Origin: Rhizorhapis suberifaciens
Lineage (GTDB): Bacteria; Pseudomonadota; Alphaproteobacteria; Sphingomonadales; Sphingomonadaceae
Assembly (NCBI RefSeq): GCF_014200045.1
Contig: NZ_JACHOV010000010.1
Span: 102,825-166,824 of the forward strand
Direction of reading: 5' to 3'
DNA length: 64,000 nucleotides
Below are positions 40,692 through 48,564 of this stretch, piece by piece (positions within the stretch are counted from its first letter, which is position 1; the number at the start of each line of letters is the position of its first letter). The notes below the pieces were generated by a model. That model ran no database searches, was not told the DNA's origin, and worked only from the letters and a program-made list of their open reading frames with translations. A program made the translations under genes and the position numbers.

Positions 40692-42574
40692 TCGGCTTAT
40701 CCCTCTCCATGGGCCTTGGCATAGGCGGCAGCGAAAGCGGCGGCGGTCCTGCGCCTCAGACCTTCCTTCGCCCCGTTGCGAACCGCACCAAACAAACGTT
40801 CATCAATACGCATTCCAGCGACGGCATAAACACCCACGGCAAATATCTCTCTCGTCACCGGACCTTTGGTTTTGCCTGTGCAGGCGGCATGAAGCTGGTC
40901 TATGCCAACCGCTGTTCCGAAGCTGCGGGGTTCAACGATATTACCGTATCTGCGCGGGTCCGCTATCCAGCGGGGACAGGGGATTGGATTGCTGTCACCT
41001 TTGCCAGCCAGTCGAGTATCACGATCACGTCAACCGGCGCAGATGTCACCACGGACGAAATCGACCTCACCATTCCAGCGCTTACCTACTTCGAAATAGA
41101 AACCTATGTGCAGGTCGCATCGGTAGGGCAGAAATGGTCGACCATGGATCAAGTGAGTCTGGAAGCTGATAATGGCGAAGGGCAGTTGCTTGGCACGTCC
41201 AGCCTCGCGGGGCAGACACCCACACCTGGTGATGTAACGGAATTTTACGGCCCTGTTGCGATCCTTGGCCAGTCCACCGCCACTCGGGCATTCGCCTGTA
41301 TCACGGACAGCATCGGTAACGGCGCCGGCGATACGTTGACCGGCAATGAAATCGGCTTTCTGCAACGGACTATCGCATCTGATTACCCGGTCATTTATCT
41401 AGGAACCAGTGGCGAGCAGGCCAGCGATTGGGTGAGCGCCCATAGTAAGCGGCTTGCCCTCTTAGATGCCTGCGGGGCTACCGATGTCATCCTTGCCATG
41501 GGCACCAATGATATAGCCAATACCCGATCCTATTCACAGGTGCGCGATGACCTCATGCTGATCTTGAGCATGGCAGCGGCACGCGAATTGGGCACGGCGG
41601 TCTGCACCATTTTGACCCGGAGCAGCGGGGGAACCCCTGCGACCGGCTTCACGGTTGGCGGTGTTGCCGATCAGGTCAATGACTTCCTCGAAACCAATCT
41701 CCCCCTGGGCACGAAGTTCGTCGATACACGACCTGGCTGGCAAAATGCGAGCAACGTCATTCTCTCCGGCCTAACCGACGACAACACTCACCCGAATGCG
41801 ACGGGGCACGCGGCTATCGCAGCCGAATTGATGACAGCGATGTTCCAGCAAAGCGCCGTGCCCTATGTGCCCACGGCTCCTGCATTCTGGGATAGCCATG
41901 TGGATTGGGACGCGGAGACGCTGGTGGCCAGCATCGCAGATGGAGCGGCGGTGCCATCGTGGACAGATTCCAGCGCGGGTATCGCGGCGACGGAGGCGAC
42001 CGCAAGGCCGACGCTCAAGCACAACGCCACGCCAAACGGCAAGGCATCGGTCGTCTTCTCCAGTGCTGGAAACACGAAGCTGACCGCCGCCCCAACCGCC
42101 AAGATCAATGACGTGTTTAACCCCGAAGGTTATTCGATCACGGTGTATAAAAGCTATACTGGCGGCGCGAGCAACTTTGGAACCCCATGGCGAAAAGGGC
42201 TCGACCGGATGGGTCATGCGTCCACCGGCGCGAATATGGCTGTCAATATCGACTACACCACGACCGATGCGAGCATTTCCAAGGTCTCCGCGCATGACAC
42301 ATGGCACATCTTCGGGACCCGGTTCAATCCAAGCAACACCCCCATCCTAGGCCAGTTGGACAGCTTCGGGGCCAGCGGTGGAACGACCGTAGCGCCTTCT
42401 GGAACGCAGGTCAGCAACGCTGCATTGGCGCTCTGCATCGGCAATCATACCGACAACAGCCGCGCCTTTGACGGGGAGATCGCAAGGCTGTGCTTCTTCA
42501 AGGGGCTGTCCTCGGATGAACGCTCTCTGGCCCTTGGATATGCAATGGCGATGACGGGGGCGCGGTATTTATGA
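40688..42574 (+). CDS. Tail protein with an SGNH-hydrolase (esterase) domain
   Basis: 628 residues. The N-terminal 190 residues are a beta-rich virion part. The SGNH core has nucleophile Ser208 in CITDSIGNG, Gly at the LGTSGEQASDW loop, Asn274 in AMGTND and the Asp365/His368 pair in DDNTHPN. A C-terminal LamG-like region follows (about 395-628). Phage SGNH tail enzymes usually remove acetyl groups from bacterial polysaccharides. With an acetyltransferase gene in the same phage, an add/remove relation is an attractive idea. Confidence 0.85.
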   Translation: MIGLSLSMGLGIGGSESGGGPAPQTFLRPVANRTKQTFINTHSSDGINTHGKYLSRHRTFGFACAGGMKLVYANRCSEAAGFNDITVSARVRYPAGTGDWIAVTFASQSSITITSTGADVTTDEIDLTIPALTYFEIETYVQVASVGQKWSTMDQVSLEADNGEGQLLGTSSLAGQTPTPGDVTEFYGPVAILGQSTATRAFACITDSIGNGAGDTLTGNEIGFLQRTIASDYPVIYLGTSGEQASDWVSAHSKRLALLDACGATDVILAMGTNDIANTRSYSQVRDDLMLILSMAAARELGTAVCTILTRSSGGTPATGFTVGGVADQVNDFLETNLPLGTKFVDTRPGWQNASNVILSGLTDDNTHPNATGHAAIAAELMTAMFQQSAVPYVPTAPAFWDSHVDWDAETLVASIADGAAVPSWTDSSAGIAATEATARPTLKHNATPNGKASVVFSSAGNTKLTAAPTAKINDVFNPEGYSITVYKSYTGGASNFGTPWRKGLDRMGHASTGANMAVNIDYTTTDASISKVSAHDTWHIFGTRFNPSNTPILGQLDSFGASGGTTVAPSGTQVSNAALALCIGNHTDNSRAFDGEIARLCFFKGLSSDERSLALGYAMAMTGARYL

Positions 42575-43119
42575 ACGTCAGACAGCTACAGGAGCGCCTT
42601 GGGGTAACGGCAGATGGGATCATTGGTCCCGCCACGCTTTCGGCTGTCAATGCTGCACTGGATGCGAAAGCACAGGCGAATGATCCGATCATCACCTTGG
42701 CGACAAAGCACCTCAATCGCGAGGAAGGCCGAATCCCGCACGCCTACCAGGATCATATCGGGTTTTGGACAATCGGAGTTGGCCGGCTGATCGACAAGCG
42801 CAAGGGCGGCCGGCTGACGGACGAGGAAATAGACTATCTGCTCGCCAACGATATCCGCCGCTTCATGAACGCTATGAAGGACTGGCCCGCATGGCAAGCG
42901 GTCAAGGATGATCCTGTCCGTGCTGTAGCGCTGCTGTCGATGTGCTTCCAGCTCGGCGTACAGGGGCTGGCTGGATTCAAGAACTCGCTGGATCTCGTGG
43001 CGCAGAAGCGATGGGATGAAGCTGCCGCAAACATGATGCAGTCTAAATGGGCCAAGCAGACGCCAGCGCGGGCAAAGCGGGTGACTGCTATGCTGGAGAC
43101 GGGTGTGTATCAGGCATGA
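42571..43119 (+). CDS. Endolysin (T4-type lysozyme) with an N-terminal peptidoglycan-binding motif
   Basis: 182 residues. The first 32 residues (LQERLGVTADGIIGPATLSA) are a single peptidoglycan-binding repeat. The catalytic domain has the T4-lysozyme triad: Glu52 (REEG), Asp61 (YQDHIG) and Thr67 (FWTIGVG). It cleaves the glycan strands of the cell wall at lysis. No signal peptide, so it needs a holin. ATGA overlaps on both sides place it in the lysis cassette. Confidence 0.9.
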   Translation: MNVRQLQERLGVTADGIIGPATLSAVNAALDAKAQANDPIITLATKHLNREEGRIPHAYQDHIGFWTIGVGRLIDKRKGGRLTDEEIDYLLANDIRRFMNAMKDWPAWQAVKDDPVRAVALLSMCFQLGVQGLAGFKNSLDLVAQKRWDEAAANMMQSKWAKQTPARAKRVTAMLETGVYQA

Positions 43120-43340
43120 CCGAAGAGACCCCTCCGCCCCTCGTGCCGCACATCGGGACCATCATCATCATGTCCGTTGTCATTCTGGCGGGCTTCGCAG
43201 CGGTCACAGCATGGGTGCTGATCTATTCCAATGACGCCACCACAAAAGGCGCGCTCGTACAGACCTGGAACAATCTCGCGATCGCAGTCGGGGCATTCTG
43301 GCTGGGATCGTCACTTGGCGGGAAGATGACCAAGAAATGA
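43116..43340 (+). CDS. Probable holin, 74 aa
   Basis: Start at 43116 by the ATGA overlap with the endolysin stop. Two membrane segments (IIIMSVVILAGFAAVTAWVL and NNLAIAVGAFWLGSSLGG) with a short loop and a basic C-terminus (KMTKK), the usual holin plan. It would open the inner membrane to the lysozyme. Confidence 0.75.
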   Translation: MTEETPPPLVPHIGTIIIMSVVILAGFAAVTAWVLIYSNDATTKGALVQTWNNLAIAVGAFWLGSSLGGKMTKK

Positions 43341-43519
43341 AACGCTATTTCACCAAACCCCGAGCATGGGTAGCAGATGATCTGGACGACTTCTATCAGC
43401 CCACACCCTCGCCGGTCACTGTCACGGACCACAACGCGGTTGATACCGGCCTAGTCGATCATCGCGGCGATACGATCATGCGGGCGCCCAACCCTGTCGG
43501 TTTCGTGTGGCCAGAATGA
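43337..43519 (+). CDS. Hypothetical lysis-cassette protein, 60 aa
   Basis: MKRYFTKPRAWVADDLDDFY; polar, without a membrane segment. ATGA overlaps with both neighbours support translation. Unknown function. Confidence 0.55.
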   Translation: MKRYFTKPRAWVADDLDDFYQPTPSPVTVTDHNAVDTGLVDHRGDTIMRAPNPVGFVWPE

Positions 43520-43608
43520 AGCGCCTCATCCTCATCGCCTGCATAGCCCTTCTGGGGACGGTGGTGTTTGAGGTGGGGATGGACTTCGGGCGGGGGAGGA
43601 TTTGGTGA
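43516..43608 (+). CDS. 30-aa membrane peptide in the lysis cassette
   Basis: MKRLILIACIALLGTVVFEV, then GMDFGRGRIW: one hydrophobic helix after a basic start, coupled by ATGA upstream and by one base downstream. It could be a second holin or an antiholin-like peptide. Confidence 0.5.
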   Translation: MKRLILIACIALLGTVVFEVGMDFGRGRIW

Positions 43609-44204
43609 TGGGCATAGCGTTGATCGGCAAATTCCTACTTGGCGGGCTTGGCTGGCTCCGTGAGGCGATTTCAGCCCTTCTCAGCGTCATTAGGCAATAT
43701 CCGTGGCAATGTGCTGTCGCTGCCCTTCTCGCCCTCCTGTTGTGGCAGAACGGCACATTAAACGGCGTCCGAAAGGATCTACTCGCAATGACAAAGGCGA
43801 GGGATGCTGAACAGGTGGCGCATAAGCAAACGGTCCAGAACTACCACGATGCCTCGAAGCGTGCCCAGGAAGCGGCTGTGGCCGAAAAACAGCGTGTCGA
43901 AACAGAACACAGAAGGATGGCTCAACATGCAGACCAGAACTACGATAGCCTGCGCGCTCAGTATCGCGCTTTGCTCCTGCAACGAACGGCCTCAACCAAT
44001 TCCAGCGGTGCCCGAGAAACTGGTTTGCCCGTCAATCCCGGAACGCCCGGAGTTCCTGAAAGCGGCACCAGTGTTGCCTGGCTTTATATCAGCCAACCCG
44101 ACGCCATGAAATGTGCTGATCTAGGGGCGTACAGTATGGCGGCTTTCAAATGGGGGGAAGAGGTGGCTAAAAGTTCCACGCTCCCGTCACCACCCCGCGA
44201 ATGA
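43608..44204 (+). CDS. Inner-membrane spanin (Rz-like)
   Basis: 198 residues from ATG 43608. Hydrophobic N-terminal region including WQCAVAALLALLLW (about 33-46), then a long periplasmic coiled coil (ARDAEQVAHKQTVQNYHDAS, AVAEKQRVETEHRRM). It joins the outer-membrane spanin encoded within it to fuse the two membranes at the end of lysis. Its last 38 bases are antisense to the end of the leftward right-end genes. Confidence 0.85.
   Translation: MGIALIGKFLLGGLGWLREAISALLSVIRQYPWQCAVAALLALLLWQNGTLNGVRKDLLAMTKARDAEQVAHKQTVQNYHDASKRAQEAAVAEKQRVETEHRRMAQHADQNYDSLRAQYRALLLQRTASTNSSGARETGLPVNPGTPGVPESGTSVAWLYISQPDAMKCADLGAYSMAAFKWGEEVAKSSTLPSPPRE
43927..44109 (+). CDS. Outer-membrane spanin lipoprotein (Rz1-like), embedded
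   Basis: 60 residues in an alternative frame wholly within the Rz-like gene. Signal peptide MQTRTTIACALSIALC and lipobox L-C-S-C with Cys18 as the lipidated residue, then a short Pro-rich periplasmic part (RPQPIPAVPEKLVCPSIPER). The embedded Rz/Rz1 arrangement is well known from lambda-like and many other phages. Confidence 0.85.
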   Translation: MQTRTTIACALSIALCSCNERPQPIPAVPEKLVCPSIPERPEFLKAAPVLPGFISANPTP

Positions 44205-44277
44205 GGTTCACGATCAACATACTTCCTATCGTAGCGGCAGCGGTAGCGACAAGGAAGGTTTTGGTGCGCTCATTCAC
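44167..44277 (-). CDS. 36-aa membrane peptide, last gene of the leftward module
   Basis: GTG start at 44277, one base after the previous stop: MNERTKTFLVATAAATIGSM, then LIVNLIRGVVTGAWNF. One membrane helix. Its 3' end is antisense to the spanin end, so the leftward and late transcripts converge here. Confidence 0.45.
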   Translation of the reverse strand: MNERTKTFLVATAAATIGSMLIVNLIRGVVTGAWNF

Positions 44278-44278
44278 C

Positions 44279-44371
44279 TCACAATATCCACATTACAATA
44301 AGCGCCGCGCCGAGACACACAACCTGCGCCGCGATGAAACCTATAACCATTGCGGCTGATTTGTCGGTCAT
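44279..44371 (-). CDS. 30-aa membrane peptide
   Basis: MTDKSAAMVIGFIAAQVVCL, then GAALIVMWIL: a single membrane helix. ATG overlaps the upstream stop (ATGA). Probably translated by coupling; function unknown. Confidence 0.5.
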   Translation of the reverse strand: MTDKSAAMVIGFIAAQVVCLGAALIVMWIL

Positions 44372-44541
44372 TCACCCCTCCCCAAATTTGCGGATAGCCT
44401 CAAGGCGCAATTGCATGACGCCAGCCCATCATCCGCCTGGGCGCGGCGGTCATTCATTTGCAGGACGCAAGCGCACCAAGTATAGTCGGTTCCGGTCGGG
44501 CCATGCGCTCCACATATCGGGCATTTAGGATAGTTAGCCAT
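44368..44541 (-). CDS. Small zinc-binding-like protein, 57 aa
   Basis: Start 44541 (MANYPKCPICGAHGPTGTDY) with the 8-nt overlap ATGGCTAA. CPICG and WCACV form a zinc-ribbon-like set, with a further CNC in the C-terminal part. Unknown function. Confidence 0.65.
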   Translation of the reverse strand: MANYPKCPICGAHGPTGTDYTWCACVLQMNDRRAQADDGLASCNCALRLSANLGRGE

Positions 44542-45061
44542 TGTCGGCGTTCTCCTTGGTGGCGAGGGCCTGTTTAATCTTTCGGATAGCAACATCATCG
44601 CTACAGCCGCGCGCCTTCATGTCGTTCCACCAAGCCATACGTAGGGCGTTGGTTTCCTTCTCCGCCTCCCGCAGCGCATCCCCCGGTAACTCGGTAGGGG
44701 TGGGGTGGGTGGAGAGGGCCGTAAGAACCGCATCAGCCACCTTTTCCGCAAAGTCCGTTTCCTCGGGGTCTTGAAATCGCTCCCAGACATCGCCGTAGAT
44801 TGCGCGATAGACGGCTTCGGTGACCGCCTCCCGCTTCTCCACATCCCCGCCCTGTGCTTGGGCGGTGAGACGGTGACGGGTGTTCCATGCGGCGATTGCA
44901 GCCTGTTTACTCGAATAGGCCGTCTCATCGAATGGGTTGCGGTTCCTGATCGGGCACCGCTGTTCATGATCGCCGGTGGACCAGATCAGCCACCATCCGC
45001 GATTAAGTCGGACCTCGAACGACGACCCACACCATGGGCACGGCCTCAATTCTTTCTCCAT
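44534..45061 (-). CDS. Lar-type restriction alleviation protein
   Basis: 175 residues from ATG 45061 (MEKELRPCPWCGSSFEVRLN). The N-terminal zinc ribbon LRPCPWCG...RCPIRNRN and the YSSKQAAIAAWNTRH block are the Lar family signature; Lar of the Rac prophage relieves type I restriction by modulating the methylation of the restriction system. A C-terminal extension of about 110 residues (AVTEAVYRAIYGDVWERFQD) is unusual for Lar, which is normally about 65-80 residues, and may add a second function. Confidence 0.8.
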   Translation of the reverse strand: MEKELRPCPWCGSSFEVRLNRGWWLIWSTGDHEQRCPIRNRNPFDETAYSSKQAAIAAWNTRHRLTAQAQGGDVEKREAVTEAVYRAIYGDVWERFQDPEETDFAEKVADAVLTALSTHPTPTELPGDALREAEKETNALRMAWWNDMKARGCSDDVAIRKIKQALATKENADNG

Positions 45062-45258
45062 CACGAATCCCCCCAATAGCTCATGTCGGCATCAGCGCAT
45101 TCCTCCGGTCCCATTTCCCGCTGCCAGTCGGTTTCCCAATAGGTTTGCGCGGTTTCTTCGGCGTAATCGAGGACCATCGTGCCGTCGTCAAAGTGGTCAA
45201 AGCTCGCTTTGTCGATCATGTGGGTGACGAACCTTTTGCAGAATTCCTCTTTCTCCAT
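45061..45258 (-). CDS. Hypothetical phage protein, 65 aa
   Basis: Start 45258 (MEKEEFCKRFVTHMIDKASF) with GGAGAA upstream. Acidic, helical (MVLDYAEETAQTYWETDWQR). One-base overlap with the lar start. Acidic small proteins of this type sometimes mimic DNA, but nothing proves that here. Confidence 0.6.
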   Translation of the reverse strand: MEKEEFCKRFVTHMIDKASFDHFDDGTMVLDYAEETAQTYWETDWQREMGPEECADADMSYWGDS

Positions 45259-45259
45259 A

Positions 45260-45493
45260 TTACTTCTCCCCACCAATCCCGATTGGGCACGGACTCACCG
45301 GACATTCGTAGCAGAAACGGAACGGCCCTTGAGCATGAGGGCAGGTTTCCGGCTCCCTGTTCACCATCATGCGGATAAGGTCGGCGCACTCGCGCAATGT
45401 CTCACGGCGTCCTGTCGGCGCATCCGCCTCACTGGCGGCCATCTGGTCCCAATTGTCGGCTATTTCCAGCGCTGATGCTTGGCTGATGTCCAT
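45260..45493 (-). CDS. Hypothetical Cys-containing phage protein, 77 aa
   Basis: MDISQASALEIADNWDQMAA, then a C-terminal Cys cluster (CPHAQGPFRFCYECPVSPCP) that could bind zinc or an iron-sulfur cluster. AAGGAG lies 7 bases upstream, inside the short ORF that precedes it. Confidence 0.6.
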   Translation of the reverse strand: MDISQASALEIADNWDQMAASEADAPTGRRETLRECADLIRMMVNREPETCPHAQGPFRFCYECPVSPCPIGIGGEK

Positions 45494-45494
45494 A

Positions 45495-45524
45495 TCACTG
45501 CTCCTTGACGGTTGGGGTGGTCAT
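45495..45524 (-). other. 9-codon leader ORF created by a 19-bp duplication
   Basis: GACGGTTGGGGTGGTCATG at 45507-45525 is an exact copy of 46342-46360, where it encodes the start MTTPTV of the frameshifted gene. Here it makes a 9-codon ORF (MTTPTVKEQ) ending just before the ATG at 45493. It looks like a recombination scar or a translational leader. Confidence 0.55.
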
Positions 45525-45551
45525 GACAGCCGATCCTGACGCACCCGGACG

Positions 45552-46359
45552 CTACTCCCATATGGGAAACCGAAGCATCTCTTCTGGTCGGCTTGGTTGA
45601 GCCTTCGCGCCATGATGCGCTTTAACCTTTGCTCGCACATTGCGCGCCGGAGATATTTCACCGCGTTTCCCCTCTAATCTGTCGGCATAGGCCCGGCGTC
45701 CCCGCCATCGGTCCCCGAAGGCTTCGTCCATCGGGGAATCGTACCGCCACCCGTTCTGTGCCAGACTTGTGCTGTCCGCGCTGTGGAACGGATAATCTTG
45801 GACAACAGCCGTTCCGCGCATCATGTGGATGACCGGCCAGCGGTTGCCGAGGAAGGCTGCAACCTCGTCCATGCGCTTGCGGAAAGCATCGCAGCCCACG
45901 GCTTGATCGGCCTTCGTCTCGCCCACCCATCCGAGGCAGACGCGCCCGTAGCGCTCGCACAACCGCCCCAAGCGATCTATCGACCCATCCATGTGCCAGA
46001 GCGGCGCGCCCTTCTGCCCAAACGGCCAATCGTTGAGCAGTGCATCGTTGAGCTGGGACGGCGCGCCCGGCATGTCCGGGATGACTGCCCAGCGTCCCGG
46101 ATGGAATAAGCGTGTTTCCAGCCAGCGATAGAAAGGGCGTCCAGTCCCTATCCTCCGCCCATTCCTTGCCCTCGCGCAAAGCCTGCTGCCAGAAGCTGAA
46201 AGCTCCATTGTCGTACATGATGGCTGGGCTGATCTCTTCGACCGCATCCACATCATCAGGACGATAGAACGAGACGCACATTGCCCTGCCGGTGCAGACA
46301 TCGAGCAGAGCGGCGCGAGGGGTCAAAGGGGTGCCGTGGTAGACGGTTGGGGTGGTCAT
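45552..46359 (-). pseudogene. TGT/DpdA-like fold protein, frameshifted
   Basis: The first frame runs from ATG 46359 (MTTPTVYHGTPLTPRAALLD) to EWAEDRDWTPF. The sequence then continues in another frame as YRWLETRLFHPGRWAVIPDM to the stop at 45552. One extra T (A on the plus strand, run 46132-46134) explains the break, and the rejoined protein would be about 268 residues. Motifs recall tRNA-guanine transglycosylase-like TIM barrels including phage DpdA: MYDNGAFS against the family's DSGGFQ, CLGWVGETKA, and FHSADSTSLAQNG. If right, it would exchange guanine for a 7-deazaguanine in DNA; no synthesis genes for that base are in the window. The family call is inference. Confidence 0.6.
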
Positions 46360-47922
46360 GCTGCCTGTCTTTTCTGCGATGCGAACTGCCTCTCGACCCG
46401 CTCCAATATCCAGCGGACGTTCGGGATGGCCTGGCTGTTGCCAATCATCTTGTAGCGAGGGCCGTCCGCCATGCAGTCGGTGAACCACTGTTCGCTTTCC
46501 TGCCAGACGCTGGCACCGCCGAGCGCAGACTGTTCGGCCTCATCGGCGGCGATCTTGCGGCGCTTGTAGGGAATGGCAGTGTGGCCGGCGGGAAAGCCCT
46601 GCAGAATCTCGCATTCGCTGGGCATGAGCCTGCGGACGGCCCATTGCTCTGCCACGTAGCTCCGGCTTGATCCGCCAGACGCAGCCCGAATGTTCGCCGT
46701 GTCGTGCGGCACCTCGAACTGCGAACCGCCTTCCCGGCCGCGCATGTCGAAGGCGACGGCCTGCGCCTCTGCCCGCGCTTCCGGCGTATAGGCAATATCC
46801 TTCTGAACGCCGACACCATCGGGTCCGCTGTTTGGGTTCGTGCGCAGCGCGCCTGCCTGGATTGCAATGGCCGTTGGATTGAGCGCGCCAAGCGATGGCG
46901 ACAAATCCTCTGTCGAAGCATATTGCGTGCCGGACATGCGCTCAGGAAAGGCGATCGGCACAATCGGCGTTCCGCGCCCCATGCCATCCTCACTGGCATC
47001 GAAACCCTCTCCGCGCAGCGCGTGGGTGATGAAGGTTTCAACCTCAAAGTCCACCCTCTGCCCCTTCGCTGTCAGGCAGGCGGCTTGATTGATCGGGCCG
47101 GACCTGTTGCCCCCCTCCGAAGGCGTGGACGGGCTGCAATCCACCGGCAAGGTCGAAGTCGGTTCCAGGTCCGCCACCGCCCTCAGTGCGCGCACTAAGA
47201 GTTCCGGAAGTTCCTTCCCCCTTTTCTCGGCGCGGCGCAGAATTCCCGTACAAGCCAACGCGCTCAAGAAGTACCGCAGCGGGATCAAGCCATTCCACAA
47301 AACTCGCGACAACGAACATACGCTCGCGGCGTTGGGCCAAGCCGAAAAATTGAGCGTCCGTAACACGCCACGCCGCTTTTCCGTGGGGTCCATCAACCAT
47401 ACCCGCACCTGGCCACCGTCCGCGTTTGAGTGGCGAACTGAGGGGGGCATCTGCTCCGACAATTCCAGCCAGGAAACATCCGAAAGCGTTGTCGTCGGTT
47501 GTCTGGATGCCCGGGACGTTTTCCCAGAGGAAGCCGACGAGGGCTCCAGCGCGTCGAAGAGCGTGTGCAAGGCGAAGAAACTCCAATGTGAGGTTGCCAC
47601 GGTCGTCGTCGAGCGACTTGCGGACACCGGCGATCGAGAATGCCTGGCACGGCGTCCCGGCGATCATGAACTGCGGAAGCGCGATGCCGAGCCTGCGAAG
47701 ATGGCGGACGCGGATCGTGGTGAAGTCGCCCCATAGTGCCGCGCCTGTGCCGGTTCGGGTCTGGCGCGCATCCTCCATGCCGAAGCGGTGTGCCAGGACA
47801 GCGCGCGGTGCTTTCTCGATTTCTGAGCCGAGCGTCCAGTCCCAATACGGCATGGCCGTCTCAGGCGCGCCCATGCCGGAACATAGGGTGGCGGCAGAGA
47901 TACGCATCGCCGCCTCAGTCAT
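46356..47922 (-). pseudogene. C5-cytosine DNA methyltransferase, frameshifted
   Basis: Frame 1 from ATG 47922 carries the SAM motif ATLCSGMGAPETAM (11-24), catalytic Cys92 in AGTPCQAFSIAG, FLWENVPG and AQRRERMFVV. Frame 2 continues GPINQAACLTAKGQRVDFEV through the target-recognition region to CMADGPRYKMIGNSQAIPNV, the final motif, and stops at 46356. The break is in a G6 run (plus-strand C6, 47110-47115): one G fewer restores one open frame of about 521 residues. All motifs are present, so it became inactive recently, or is phase-variable, or the base is a sequencing error. Protects phage DNA or counters restriction by inference. ATGACTGA overlap upstream, ATGA downstream. Confidence 0.88.
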
Positions 47923-48421
47923 GAGTGGCCTCGGTGGGGTGCCACGGCTGCAATTCCCGACTATACGGGAGCATGAGCGGGTGGCAGGGGTGGCCGTCCT
48001 TTGCGGGTGCGCCAATAGACATGGGCTGCAAGTGCATCTTGCGGGCGAGGCTATCCACATCCCGCCAATGATCGCGCAGCCGCTTTGGTAGCTTCGCCGT
48101 TGGCCCCCACGCAAAAATGACTTGTTGTGCGTCAAGGAAAATCTCTGCTAGGCGATAGCCGTTATCCGGGCCGATGGGATCACTTGCGCTCGCGAGTTCA
48201 CGCACATCAGTTGAGCGGTAGGCGAAGAGATTTCCGACGATCAAATTGCCCCATCCATAGCGGTTCCGGAATCCGATCAGCTTTCGAATGGTGGCATCGT
48301 CTTCCACTGCGTCGGCGGTCGATGGGTTGACCATGATAACCGCCGTGGCGAAGTCGCCAAACACGTCCGGGCGCTCCAACCGATAGCGGTATGTGCCGCA
48401 CGGCGAGATTATAGCACTCAT
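47915..48421 (-). CDS. DUF1643 family protein
   Basis: 168 residues from ATG 48421 (MSAIISPCGTYRYRLERPDV). VIMVNPSTADAVEDDATIRK, LIGFRNRYGWGNLIVGNLFA and YRSTDVRELASASDPIGPDN are the DUF1643 hallmarks; the function is unknown, and these proteins are frequent in phages and plasmids. Its ATG overlaps the stop of the attP-spanning frame (ATGA), so in the circular phage it belongs to the leftward operon. Confidence 0.88.
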   Translation of the reverse strand: MSAIISPCGTYRYRLERPDVFGDFATAVIMVNPSTADAVEDDATIRKLIGFRNRYGWGNLIVGNLFAYRSTDVRELASASDPIGPDNGYRLAEIFLDAQQVIFAWGPTAKLPKRLRDHWRDVDSLARKMHLQPMSIGAPAKDGHPCHPLMLPYSRELQPWHPTEATHD

Positions 48422-48564
48422 CCCCCCGGCCCCTTGATGGAGGGGGTGAGGCGGAAATCGGTTTTCCATTCCACGCGGGACACCGCAGGATTCCGTGGGT
48501 CAGTTTTCCATGTGCCAGCTAGCGGAAATGGCTCAAATGCGTCACCGACTCGGATGACGCTGCT
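48418..48564 (-). other. 3' fragment of the phage gene that spans attP
   Basis: 48 sense codons after the attachment core, reading SSVIRVGDAFEPFPLAGTWK, then TDPRNPAVSRVEWKTDFRLT and PSIKGPGG, ending in an ATGA overlap with DUF1643. The content looks protein-like. Joined to the 5' fragment at 3743-3720 it gives a 56-residue product in circular phage DNA. In the prophage the frame is open upstream into host DNA as far as the host stop at 48601, with a TTG at 48588 as a possible restart. Confidence 0.6.

Noticed and set aside
45658..46488. 276-aa minus-strand ORF as a gene in its own right
   Set aside because: Its second half is out-of-frame translation after the frameshift at 46132-46134; family-like sequence continues in the other frame.
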